Below are positions 1 to 11,282 of a stretch of DNA of 64,000 bases, one piece after another. The stretch's first letter is position 1; every line of letters starts with the position of its first letter. Source of the stretch: Ceratothoa steindachneri (lineage: Eukaryota; Arthropoda; Malacostraca; Isopoda; Cymothoidae); the NCBI GenBank assembly GCA_963969495.1, contig OZ018322.1:159488848-159552847 (forward strand), in the 5' to 3' direction. The translations under genes and the position numbers were made by a program. The notes beneath the pieces were generated by a model. The model was not told where the DNA came from. It saw nothing but the letters and a program-made list of their open reading frames with translations, and ran no database searches.

Positions 1-360
1 TTTTTTAAGCCAAAAGCTCTTATTGCTTTTGCATTGTAACAAGGTGCGCCTTCATGCCGAAAAATAGTTATCATCTAACAATGGAAAAAAGGCAAAAAAT
101 AAAGCAAGCTTTAGTACCATTTTGAGTTCCTAGCAGTGTTCTTAATGAAAATTATTCGTGTTTCAGTTCCTTTAGATAAGAAGAAGTACAAGAGATTCAA
201 AGTTTCCGTCTGCTTCACCGTGGGCGAGAGAGAGAATTCATGAATCTTTCATAAGATCTAAAATTCGGAAGCGTGTTTCACCAGAGAATATCAATTTGCC
301 CCATTCTTTAAAAATTCCTATAAAAGTGTAGCCTAGCGTAAGACGCTTCTGGGTGGAACT
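1..360 (-). pseudogene. Tc1/mariner-superfamily transposase fragment
   Basis: The minus strand reads WGKLIFSGETRF (about 259-306) and, in another frame, FRHEGAPCYNAKAI (about 18-60). These match the two DDE-region landmarks of Tc1-like transposases, normally of the form W-x-K-V-x-F-S-D-E and F-x-x-D-G-A-P-C-H-x-A-K. The region between them holds frameshifts and stops. In both landmarks the residue expected to be the catalytic Asp is changed (Gly in the first, Glu in the second), so the copy is dead. The 3' part of the gene lies beyond the left window edge. Terminal repeats are not visible. The assignment rests on motif pattern only. Confidence 0.7.
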
Positions 361-1330
361 AGGATTATTCAGAGTTCGTCAAGACTTGAGAGCTGTTCGA
401 AAAGACTCGTCCTCACTGTGCGACCGAAAGCGCCCGCACCTGCTCTTTCCACCGCGAGTGGGCTTCATACCGAAGCCCAATTGATCCTAAAACTAGAACT
501 TTACCAGAAGCCCTTGGGCTTCCAAAAGACTTGTTTACGGGAGTGTAACTAGTCTTTGCAAACTCAGTATTGATCATAATTATGTTGTTCCGTGATGAAA
601 TACAGAGATACTATTTTTGCACGCTTTACTTGGAAAGAACAATTTCTCGAATTGAAAAACATTCCATCATTTATTTTTACAAATATATAATTATAATTAC
701 AAAATATTATTGAGTTAAGCCATATATGGTATGATTTTACCCTTTTGCTCAAAAAGTTAACCTCTAGAGACTGCAACTCCCTCCCGACAGGAACATGGTA
801 AGAGCGCCATTTTAGAGTCAGGAAAGGAATGCAGTTTTTCGTTTTTATTATTTTTAAAATGATGTCCTTTATTAAACCTGCAATATTTTAAATATTAGAA
901 TGATTATTTCTAAAACGTAAATAAAAAAAAATGCTTGAGCATGAGTAAATAACCTATCAGTATTATATGCAGCTTAAACTTTAGAGACAAACTTTATAGG
1001 GATAATTCTTATAAACTATTTGGTTCTATGGTCATCATAGTAAGGAATCATAACTTTGTTTCTACGTAATTAGGCTTATTGACAAAATTCAGCTGCTGGT
1101 AAATCGATATTGCAGTAGATAAAAAACGAAAAGTACTTTATTCCAAATGAGTTATTCATATAATACACCTACGACTAAAATGCCAAAAATACGAAAATAA
1201 ATAAACATATGTTAGAGTATTCAATCACTTTCCTTATAAATTTAGCCGCTGTCATTATTACGAAATTAGCATGGTACGACACTGTCTGAATTTCTCTAGT
1301 CAGCTTCTTTTTGAATTAAAATTCTCATTA
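361..1330. other. Non-coding stretch without recognisable gene
   Basis: AT-rich sequence with short open frames only. A slightly more GC-rich patch at about 400-480 has no recognisable product. I see no terminal repeats or RNA gene. Confidence 0.5.
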
Positions 1331-2060
1331 AGAGACTCTCAACAATTTGCTTGCTTTGCTAAATGTTGTCCATCGTTGCCGATGACGACATCACTCCATA
1401 CATGGATGATATTGATGATGTTTGATTGATGATTTTTGTCTTTGTTGAGATCGTTGATGGTTGCTGAGTCTGAGAATGTTTGCACAACCTCTTCCACAGA
1501 CATCGCAGATATGGGGTTGTTATCTTTGTTGGTGTCGTCTTGCACGGCGGGCTATGGCAGCTTGTGGATAGGGCATTGCAAGAATGTGTGGATGAAATAG
1601 CAATGCATGGAGAGATAACTTGTACGATGATGTTTAAAGTGGAAAGTAGGTGTGCATTTTTCAGTCCACCATCTTCACCTTTGCCTGCTGCGTCTAGTGG
1701 CTAGGAAATAACCAGGACGACTGAAGTGGGTTTAAGTTGCAGTCTTCTGGCGAAAAAAGTTCCCTCCTTGGACTATAGTCTAATGCACGAGCACCATGCA
1801 GATTTGATCTCCAGGTTAACTCCTGAATCCTTGGCCCTTCCAATGGCTCCTACAAGGCAGTGGGGTTGGCCGCGTTATACCGCCTGGCACTTGGTCGTTG
1901 TAGGTACCTTACGTTAAAGGCAGGAGGATCACGAGCAGGTAGTACGCCAACAGTTGAGAGACAGAGGCGAGGTAACCTTATCGCAACAATACAATCTCAG
2001 AGAAGGAAGCTTGTTGTGTCCAGTTATTGCAAGAAATTTAATAAATATTTTCTGGTATAA
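1331..2060. other. Unexplained GC-richer island with overlapping short ORFs
   Basis: Base composition rises here compared with both flanks. Several short open frames exist on both strands (minus 1339-1545, plus 1480-1704, 1726-1917 and 1860-2060). None shows a domain I recognise. It may be a fragment of an old element or an exon. I cannot decide the strand. Confidence 0.3.
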
Positions 2061-2676
2061 TATGATCACTTGCTAGTGTGTTCAGTGACCCACAAGGTTT
2101 CGTCTTTTCACAAACTTGATTTATCCCCTCTGCTCCCCTAAAATCATGATACACTTTTCTCAATTTTTTATTGATTCTTTCAATTGAATAAGTTGATTAC
2201 TTATTTGATGCACATTTCTGGCACAATATCATTCACACTTTGTAAAAAATACAAATGTATTACATTACTACAGCAATTATTGAAAATATATAGATTAATA
2301 ATTACATGTATTGATTAAGCTTTTCAGCTGTAAAGGTTACCTAACGTTATATATCTATTTCTAGCGCATTAGGTGAAGGACTTTTAGATATTAACCCAGT
2401 TTCTGACTCGTCCATTACGTCAGTTTTTTGGCAAGGGGATTCCTCAATGTCAATCGAAATACTTCAATTGAGATAATTTTCCGAGGAAGATGATCAGTGT
2501 TACAGGTCAATTCACCATCTGATGCATTGTTCTCACAGGCTCTGTTAGATTTAGCTTCTTAATGTGCAGGAATAATAGGAACTTTTTGGTTTATTTATCA
2601 ATATAATATAATTTAACCATCATCAACTTCTTCCCCCCAAAAAAACATTTTTCTATCCAATTCTCCAGTTTGGCAT
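2061..2676. other. AT-rich intergenic sequence
   Basis: No coding pattern, repeat or RNA gene seen. It is the 5' flank of LINE copy 1. Confidence 0.5.
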
Positions 2677-3482
2677 CCACGTAAGGGGTGCGGTGTTTTA
2701 CCTTTCTGGCCACCGTGCTGACGAGACTTAGCGCCCAGTCCGGCCCCAGCTTAGCCTCTTCTTCTTACAGAGACCCTGTATTTCTCTCCTACTTCTTCAC
2801 TACCCTTACAACCTCTCCCACGACTTTCTCTGGTCGGCCTCCATTTTCTCAGGGTAGATGCTGACTTTCTACTCAGCCAACTATCCCGCATCCGGGCGGA
2901 GGGGACAATGTTCCCTAATCCATAAGCTCCGGTTCGGGATAGTGGGTTTTTATCAACCTGCTTCATCCCCACCCATACCTTCCTCACATCCCCTCTCCTT
3001 CTCACTTGACAATCTATTTATTTAGGCCATGCCCAATAGCGGCACCTGGCCCTGCCAGACCCGTACGCACCTCTTACACAGCGAGTTAGTGCGAGGGGTG
3101 ATGAGCGTTTGCTTCTCGTAATAAAAAGAGGGTCACCAGGCCCAATGATGAGAAAACTATAATCTCCTTTCAATTTCCCCCTGTCCCTCTTTCCTGCGGC
3201 AGTCCAACCTTTACTTTCCAAGGGGACTGCAAAGATAGCCAGCAGGCAGCCCATAGCCTACCTCTCCCCATTGAAGCGGCTCGGTAGGGCAAACCACCTC
3301 AAGGGGAAGAGGTAGGCAAGAACCCTTCAGGCGCTTCCCTCAAAAGATCTGCTGGCTAGAATATTAAACATAGCGGAGATAAAGACCTGTGCCTCCCAAG
3401 ACTCGACTAATGACACTGAAACCAATATGACCTGTGATGTGCTGTGAGGTGATGGCCAACTGGAGGCCCCCCTGAGATAGAC

Positions 3483-5397
3483 ATGGTCCTTGAGGCAACT
3501 CGGCCTCAGACGGTAGGGTATTCCAGGAAAGCGTATCCAGGTAGTGCGCAAGCACCGAATTCGAATCCGCTTTCTGTAAAGTCCTCCTCAAACAGCTTGG
3601 GTTTCAAAGGCATTAAAAGGACGGAAGGAATCTCCTCCTCAGGCAGGCCCTTACGACTGCAAGGACGTTCTCCATCTCATAGAATGACCTTGCTAAGGCC
3701 GCTCTATCGGGACTGGAGACTCCTGCCGGTGGAGGGGAGAAGAGGGGTTCATTCACGAAAATCTTCCCCTAAAAAGAAAAAAAAGACTAAAAAGACTCAC
3801 GGCGACAGGGAATGGTGGGTCTGCTGCCATTCTGATAAGTGACCAAGACACGTTCGGCATAGCCAGCTCCTCTGCCTCTCCAAGTGCAGAGCCCCTGACT
3901 CTGACTAAAATTGCGCAGGGGGGAGCCTCGATAACATCAGGCCCCCTCTTTTAGAGATTACCTGGCGTTTTCGAGACCGCTGGCTTCAAAGGCTTCCTCG
4001 TTATTCGTTCCACTGAATTCCACCTTGTTGGCCAAGGGCAACATGATCCATCAGAGGAGAGGATTAGCTAGTGCAATTGGTAGAGAGCCAAAGGTGACCC
4101 GTTTCTCGGATGGGAGCCTTTTGGTGAATGCGTCGAATCCCTCCGAGTTGGCCATGATTAGTGCCCTTCGGACACTTGATGACACGCCTGTGAGTGTGAC
4201 ACCGCACCCTACCATAAACTTTGTGAAAAGAGTAGTTTATGTCAGGGAACTCGTTGACTACTCCATAGAGGACATTACTTTAGTGCTGCTTGACCGTGGG
4301 GTGGTCAAGTTTAAACGTTGATAAGAAAACAAGGAGGAGCCTCGAGATTTACCCCTACACTCTTCGTCAGGTTCGACTGTGACAAGTTCCCTGAGTCGGT
4401 GCGTTTCGGATAGTACCGCTACCGCGTGAAGGCATTCGTGCCACTGCCGTGGAGGTGCTACTGTATTACTGTCACTGCTTCTGCCATACGAATCCCTGAT
4501 AAAAACGTGCATAGTCGGGTTCACCAGAATTATGTGTAAATTGCTCCAAGGCTGCACACGATACGTCCAAATCGTGTGTAGCCAAGCGTGTTAATTGCGG
4601 AGAGCCGCACCACGCTTCTTCGAAGCAATGTTGTGCATATCCCCATGAAAAAGCAATCCTAGCCGTTCAGGCCCAGGATCGAGTCATTTCGCGAGGATAA
4701 GGACTTGGTCCTGGTGCGCCCGGCTCTACCTGGGACGTCTTACGCTTCATTGCATAGTAAGACACTCTCTGCTCCTGACCCCTCCAGGCCAACGAGTACA
4801 GTTGTTTCCGCGCCCATTCGGAGCACTTCTGCGGGTTGTACTCAACCTGGGCGCTCCCTAAGTAAAGCTGGCGGTACAAAGGGTTCGCACCCAGCCCCGG
4901 CTAAAACCAGGGCTCCCCCCTTTACCCAAATTGAGCGTTTCTCGTAAGGCGAAACGGCCACGCGCTTCCACCGAGTTGTTAGACTAACAGGAGGAAACAC
5001 CTCTGAAGCTGGTCGCCAGGCCATCTTTTGCGATTCCTAAAGCTGTCCCCGAAAGGAGGACAGCAAGAAAGGAGCTTCGGCTCCTTCTCCCACGGCTAGT
5101 GGTGGGCTGGGTGGTTCGGAGAAAAGGATCCTGGAAAAGAAGGCATCCATGCACCTGAAGCCCCAACGCACGCCTAAGGTTTCGAGCCGGAGGGAGGAAA
5201 AGATCCACATAGCGAGCCTAACATACACCAATAAGTATTCAAAGGCGACAGCGACTTCAGCGCATTGTTCGGCCAACAGCGCCCAGGATTCTGACTCCGG
5301 GAAGCGTACAACCATTCCCGTGAGGGTCCTCTGTACGAAGAAAGCTAGGCCTGGAGGGCATATTCCTTCAATGGAATTGACGTGTACCCCAGGTTGA
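3483..5397 (+). pseudogene. LINE copy 1 ORF1 (gag-like nucleic-acid-binding protein)
   Basis: The product would be the RNA-binding ORF1 protein that coats LINE RNA. An open segment at 3483-3842 encodes a Ser/Pro/Lys-rich N-terminal part. A second at 4025-4321 carries the conserved core (VSVTPHPTINFVKRVVYVRE and what follows). The zinc-knuckle region that follows (about 4440-4640) is frameshifted, so the Cys-His motifs seen in copies 3 and 4 are not readable here. Open pieces at 4705-4947 and 5149-5397 carry the basic, Ser/Thr/Pro-rich tail. The pieces align in order with copies 3 and 4, which supports one ancestral ORF. I cannot fix the true start codon. ORF2 homology begins directly after the stop at 5397. 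Confidence 0.75.
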
Positions 5398-8300
5398 CTC
5401 ACAGGAGCTGCGGAGGCTCGTCTCGGCCCGTTCCCTGTTATCTATTTTTCCGCAGTAGATCATGATAGGCCCCCTGCTCGCCTTCCCCAGGCATAAAGGT
5501 TCTGCAACCCCACCACTACGAGATGAAGGCCGGAATGTGGGATGCGTGGTTATAACCCGGCATGATGTCACCACCGCGGTGGTGCTTGTTGCCTGCGCGG
5601 TGGCCTGCATTTCTGGAAATGCCTGAATTCTCTTTCTCAGTCGAATAGATTAGATCGGTAAATGATATCATTGCATTCTTCTCCGGCAATCTAATCGCCG
5701 CGGGCCTGAATACTATTCCCAGAACGTCTTGCCGTTTTGCACGCTAACCACACCCGTTGTGGCCGCCCGAGTGTGAGACGGCCCTCACAGAGAAGCGTTA
5801 TGCCTAGATGCGCTATAAGCGCCGCCCGAACACTTTCACAGTAGGTGAATTTCATTGGGCTTGGGCTAGGTTACGGTATATTTAGAAGCACGCCCGCCGC
5901 TCTTCTTGGCAGGCATAGATGTCTTCACTTAACGGGAAGACTCCTCTTGCAGACGTGTGCAAGCAAGTCAAAATAATTCGGGGCAAATTCTCGTAGCCCT
6001 CCCGTTCTCCATCAGAATTGAACCGCAATCTCTGACCCCGCGTCTGTGGCGGAGTTCTTCACGCCCACGTTTTTTGCATTTTCTAGACGGGATGCTGCTT
6101 CGTCAGCATTCAATGCACGTTGTGATGTCGCGCAAGGCCGCCCCGTTATGGGCGCAGAAATTTGCAATCCTGGCCGCCGTGCTCACGAGATCGAGCGCGC
6201 CGTTCGTCCCCAGCTTGGCATCCTTTTTCTTCTTCTGCTAACCCTTACTTCGTCTTCCCGTAACGGGCGCGGCTATTTGCCATCAGGGTTGCCGTGCTGA
6301 CGGGATTCAGCGCTCCGTCTGGCCCCAGCTTAGCCTCTCCTCCTTTGTTCTGATAGGAGAAAATATCTCTTGATTGAAGTTGCGTAGCCCTTAAACAATC
6401 AATAATCATAATAGTGGAAGGCCGTCGACTGGACTTTACCTCCAGTTGAGGAGAATAGTACAACGACAGGTTTACTCTGAGTGAGTTGCGTTCCACTCTC
6501 GCTTCGTGCCCGGACACCACCCATGCTCCAGCCGATGTCCCGTACGCCATGCTTCGAGACCTGGGTGTGCGATCCATGTCTTTTTCTTAGATTTGTTCAA
6601 TAGGATCAGAGTGGAGTGTCTCCTTCCGGATTCCCTGGTGAATCGCTACTGTTTTTGCCTTTCAGATTCAGGGGAGAGATCACTCTACTCAGGCCGGTTT
6701 CGCCCAATCTCTATAAACTCTTGCGTTTGTAAGTTGAGAGAGAAATTGGTTAATATTAGATTAGCCTTTTTCCTGAACGTGGAGGCTCTCTGTCTTCTGC
6801 ATAGTGCGGCTTCCGCAAGTTTCACTCCACGTCGGATGCTCTGCTCCGACTGGTAAATGCGGTCTGTGAGGCCTTCCTCCGTAGACAGTACTACGCCACG
6901 GTGTTTTTCGATCTGGCGAAGGCCTATGATACCGTATGGCGATAGAGTATTATGGAGACTCTCCACACGATGGGGGCGAGGGTTCGCGTCCCAATCTTTT
7001 TATCTGAATTTTGGCGAGATTGTCGATTCCGTGTGAGGGTGGGGGAAGCCCTCTCCGGCCGAATGAAGCAGGAAGAAAGTTTCCCACAGGGAAGTGTCCT
7101 CAGTGTCACACTCTTTGCCTTGAGCATCAATAGCATCATCTCGGTGCTGCGGTAAGATGTTTTCGCTACGCTCTAAGTGGACAACCTTACGATCTCTTTT
7201 GGCGTGAGCCAGAGGCAAACTCTGAAGCGTCGATTCCAACAGGGATTGAACCAAAGCGCACAGGTTTCATATTTCCTTTGTCAAGAATAAGGTGCTGTAC
7301 CTCTGTTGCCATCCACCGCTCCACCCTGACCCAGACGTTTTTCTTACTGGGGTTCGCCTGGAAGAGGTTGAATCGCACCGTTTCCTTTATCTTGTATTTT
7401 ACCGACACCTCACCTGCGAGACTAATATTCCTATCTTTAGTGACCATCAGCGCTTGGGGCGCTGATAGAACTATAGCATTACTTTTTTATGGATCCTTCG
7501 TTCATTCGAAACTCGACTACGGATGCGAGTTTTATGCATCCGCAGCTGAGCGTGTATTTGGAAGGTGGACTCGACCCACCAGATCGGCCTTCGCCTGGTG
7601 ACCGGTCCCTTCCACACTTGCCGTATTAAGAGCCTAATTATCGTTCCTGGAGAGATGCTACTCACACTATGCGGTGCACAGTGCATTATTCACCATTACG
7701 CGCGAGCTGGGCGCTTTTTTGAGTCGCTAATAGCTCCCTCTGCATCTACAGCGAACTTCAACGGTGCCTATGCCGCTGAGAGGCACCAGTCGTACCCTAA
7801 GCCCTTTCGGTTTAGACCTAGAAAACTCCTTCGAAAGCTTAGTATAGTTTTAAAGCCGGTGGCACCCATGTTTCTGCCCAATATGTCACCCTGTCGGGTA
7901 CCACCTTTGTCTATTTGTCGCCACGCCTCTGCTTCCAAAGCTTCTACATCGCCGGGAGGATTGGGTTTGACCTTTCTGGAGCACACCTCTTGTCACGCTA
8001 GAACGGTGCCAGTGAATACGGATGGCTCCAAGTCCCCAAAGGAGGTCGGCTTCCACGCCGTATCCCTTCTTTTTGAAGTCAGCGTGGCTCTGCGTCTGTA
8101 TTCACGGCCGAGCTAGTTGCAATACACTAATCGGTACGCAATATCAGGCGACTTTCTTGGTTCTGTGACCGGATTGTGATTTATAGCGACTCAAAAAGCG
8201 CCCTGATTTATTTTGGCCTAAATAAATCTCTGCATCCACTGGTTCGCGATATCCGTGACGCCCCGGTTTTGGCAAGGCGGGCGGATTTCGTGATTATCTT

Positions 8301-8810
8301 GTGCTGGGTTCCTGGACATGTAGGAGTTGCTGGGAAATAGCGCGCTGATGAGGGCGTCAAAGAGTCCGCGATGACTTAGCGACCGGACCAGCGTTTCGCT
8401 CTTCCTCACACCGCCTACATGGCAGGAATACGGCCAGTTTTCTGGCCTGCTTGGCAAAGAAGATAGGAAACGGTCGAAGGGAACTAAAAGTTGCGTGACA
8501 TTGCGCTGTGACTGTTTCCATGGACCTACTACCCAATGCCGCAAAGGCTTCAGGGTGCTTTCTGTCGTCTCGAATTGGACAAATTGGCAGGATGCAGGGT
8601 CATTTGATGGAACGATCACCGGCGCCATACAGTGAAGTCTGCGTTGTCTGCCAGAATTTTCGGCACATTCCTGTTGAATGTACTAGTCTCGGCGATCTTC
8701 GCGCATGTTATTTGTCCCGATACTGGGACGAGCCCGGCGGCTACCCCCTACCCTTTGTACTCGGGACATTTCGTGAACATTACACTATGGACCTTATGAC
8801 TTTTTGAAGG
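5398..8810 (+). pseudogene. LINE copy 1 ORF2 (endonuclease, RT, RNase H), broken
   Basis: Apurinic-type endonuclease remnant at about 5398-5630, matching the N-terminal EN of copies 2 and 4; the rest of EN is missing. The EN-RT linker follows (5740-6140, with FHWAWARLRY). After the 6141-6415 insertion the RT starts with YNDRFTLSELR (about 6455). RT landmarks are FRPISINSC (6699), an FPQGSVLSVTLFALSIN block (about 7081) and VDNLTISF (7176), where the catalytic Y/F-x-D-D has become V-D-N behind a stop. RNase H shows TDGSK (8017), FTAELVA (8100), YSDSKSAL (8182) and WVPGHVG (8303), so all its acidic positions are still visible in different frames. The C-terminal segment ends at about 8810. Several frameshifts and stops make it a pseudogene. 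Confidence 0.85.
6141..6340 (+). repeat. Two tandem copies of the LINE 5' terminus inside the EN-RT linker
   Basis: Units at 6141-6222 and 6256-6340 each match the 5'-terminal ~85 bp of LINE copies 1, 3 and 4. Each starts with a C-C-C-G-T type tract, has gccgtgct in the middle and ends with ccccagctt-g/a-gc. The ORF2 linker reads up to 6140 and resumes at about 6415, so the units sit as an insertion within a coding region. Confidence 0.75.
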
Positions 8811-9072
8811 AGGCCGGCCTTCTCCCTTCTATTTTACTTTTTTTCATGCTTCTTTTTGTAGGTCGTATTTTCCGACGCCTAAGGGATGAGGCTTACCCCC
8901 GACGTGGGAGCATGATTTCTTCTTGTCATCCTGCTATTTCCCTATTTTATATAGTAATTATTTGTTCGTTACATATTTTTTGTTCTGTTATTTGTTTTAT
9001 CATAAAGTCCAGTATTAGACCATGTGGTGTAAGGCGACTTATGCCCAAGTAGGCAGTCGCCAAGTGAGCTTT

Positions 9073-9105
9073 TAAAAATAAAAAAAAACGAATAAAAGAA
9101 AATAG
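9073..9105 (+). other. A-rich 3' tail of LINE copy 1
   Basis: After a 3' UTR containing gtaggcagtcgcc, the sequence runs into an adenine-rich tract interrupted by t, c and g. This is as expected for target-primed reverse transcription of a polyadenylated LINE transcript. Confidence 0.6.
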
Positions 9106-9149
9106 CTTTCAACCAATCAAACAGTTGAGAAGTTGATAAAAATAAATGG

Positions 9150-9905
9150 CGCTGAATTTCCCTAATGGTGTTCCTCAGTGCTCAGTTTTAGGGTGTGTTC
9201 TCTAAAAGTATTCTACGATAAAAAATTGCCAATGCTGTTTACAGATCAAAAAGTTGAAGATATGCAAAATATTTTGATTAGTCATAACCTTGAGCCCAAA
9301 CTTGGCAAATAGGAAATCAAAATGAAAAAGATTCTAACTCAACTCAAAGAATAAAACAATTGAAAGACGTAGGAAAAGGAACAGATTTAAGAGCGAGAGT
9401 ATCAAGTAACCTAAAACCCAGACAATATTGCATAGAAGTTTCCAAGAAGGTGAACAAAATAATTAGTTTTATAGGTAGGTCATTTGAGTCTAAATCATAA
9501 GAAGTAATACTTTTTCTTGTGCAAGCTTTAGTCCCCTTCTTTAGGAACCCTATTTTTAAGTTTGGTGCTTTTACAACTAAGAAATATATAAAAAGCTCGA
9601 AGAGATAAAACGTAGTCATCAAAATATTCAAAACAACCCAAAATAGAATCGTCTTAAGGAATTAAATTTGTTCAGGCGTAGACTAAGAGGTGCCGTAATT
9701 CAAGTATTTAAAACAATCAAAGGAATAGATAATATGAACTGTATCAAGTACTTTATAATGGACTAAACTTAACACACAGTAAAATAGTTGTTAAATTATA
9801 GATATGTATATACTTTAGCTGACAAGAGTGAGATAAATGGACTTCCTTGTAACGCCATTGACTGCAATACTGTAAATCCTTCTAAAAATAGACTAGACAA
9901 CCACT
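9150..9905 (+). pseudogene. CR1/jockey-like LINE RT C-terminal remnant
   Basis: A second, unrelated non-LTR RT remnant directly downstream of LINE copy 1. NGVPQCSVLGC (about 9165-9200) is RT motif B (usually G-V-P-Q-G-S-V-L-G-P). RRRLRGAVIQVFKTIKGID (about 9675-9735) and NPSKNRLDNH (about 9870-9905) match the conserved tail after the palm and thumb in CR1/jockey-like elements. The intervening part is full of stops and frameshifts. The catalytic F/Y-A-D-D box is not preserved. Family assignment is by motif order only. The remnant lies just beyond the A-rich tail of copy 1 and may be an older insertion. Confidence 0.65.
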
Positions 9906-11282
9906 TTAACTTAAGATCAAGAATGACCACCTTTTTAACACTTAATATTTTATTTGTTCCCTTTCCACACGACAAGCAAACATCAATGATCAAAGTGGTG
10001 AAGTTTAGTAAACTTACCTTAGATAGTGTCTGCATGTAACTTTTTAAGGATCAAATGGTCTGCAGTTCCATACTATGTTCTTGTTCCTCCTTTGTATTAC
10101 TTTTTACTCCAAACTTTATTATATCTTCCCATAATTATCCATATATTCACGACCATAAGCTTTTTCTAGAATCATGAACCCACCATACATTTTACTTATT
10201 TTCCCATGTTTCTTAATGATAGCTGTCTTAGTGAAAATAGTTATTCACGACAATTCTTACCTTATCCATACCAAACTTTCTCATTCTCTCTCATCTCCTG
10301 TTATTCTTTGTATACAGCCAATCTGAAATTTTCCATACACTGCACCTTAAGTATTAAATAGCTCTTGCGTTCACTTCTCTCTCCTTTACCATTATAAAAG
10401 GGTATTAATAAAACATTCTTCTAGGACTTCAGCCACAATTCCATATTTAAAAGATCAAACAATACAAGCCGCAGAATCATTACATAGGAAATATAATCGC
10501 CAATTTGTTATGTCTTGCGACCATATCAAGTTTTCAATCTGTATTGTAATTTTTCAAAGTTTTCACAGCATTTACAAACTTTCGTCGCCTTTAGTTTCCA
10601 TTCCCTAATGAGCTTCCGGTTTCTATCCATGATCCAATCATATCCATCTCGTCAAAGTCCTCTCTCACCATTTACTTCTGACCTCCTCAATGCGAACATG
10701 TACATTGCAATTCTTTTTTAAAATATTCACACAATTATTCTTCTTTTTATTTATCAGATTTTTTAGATCCGTTCAGAATAACTTCCTCTTCACACCAGAA
10801 TCTTCATTGATTTTCAGTCTAAATGTTGCAAATGCTGCTCAGTTACTTTGGCAAAGCACACGTTCCATCTATACTTTCTTATGTTTGTATGCCTTCATCC
10901 GCATTTCCATGATATTTGCTCTCCATTGTAAGTATAAGATCGTAATTCAACTATTTACCCTTTTGTTTTTGGTTTCCAGTGCACTCACATTTACCTCAAA
11001 CTCTTTCACTATTGACAATCAGTAATTTAAATTTATTTCACAGTTTATATATCCCCATGTGCACACTTACTTTGTCTCTTGTATAATATAGTATTCTTAA
11101 GTATTCCTCTCCTTCTATGATTCAAGTTACTTCTACATATGATTTCGCTTTGCTGATAAACATTCTTCAGCTTTTTGGGTCCATCAACCAAACAATTTAA
11201 TTGTGCAGAGTAAAAATGTGTCAATGTTCCATGACCATCATCTCCTCCAGACTTCACAGCAAATATATCTCACAGCTGATTC
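9906..11282. other. AT-rich non-coding stretch
   Basis: T-rich sequence with short hydrophobic frames (for example plus 10515-11025) that look like compositional artefacts. No gene, repeat terminus or RNA seen. Confidence 0.5.

Larger units (their letters stand above)
2677..9100 (+). mobile_element. LINE copy 1, I/R1-superclade, near full length, degenerate
   Basis: Non-LTR retrotransposon in plus orientation. The 5' end (gtaagggg at 2681) is shared with copy 3 (23104), copy 4 (minus, 42612) and two internal units at 6141 and 6256. The order is 5' UTR, ORF1 (gag-like, 3483-5397), ORF2 (endonuclease, linker, RT, RNase H, 5398-8810), 3' UTR and an A-rich tail from 9073. An RNase H domain after RT places it in the I/R1 group, not in CR1 or L2. 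Part of the endonuclease is deleted near 5630-5740, and about 275 bp are inserted in the EN-RT linker. Stops and frameshifts are frequent, so it is not autonomous. It is the only one of the four LINE copies in this window that keeps both ends. Confidence 0.85.

Noticed and set aside
9344..9631. 95-codon minus frame
   Set aside because: Antisense shadow of the plus-strand CR1-like RT remnant.
10515..11025. Phe-rich plus frames as possible membrane proteins
   Set aside because: Composition-driven; no conservation with any other part of the window.
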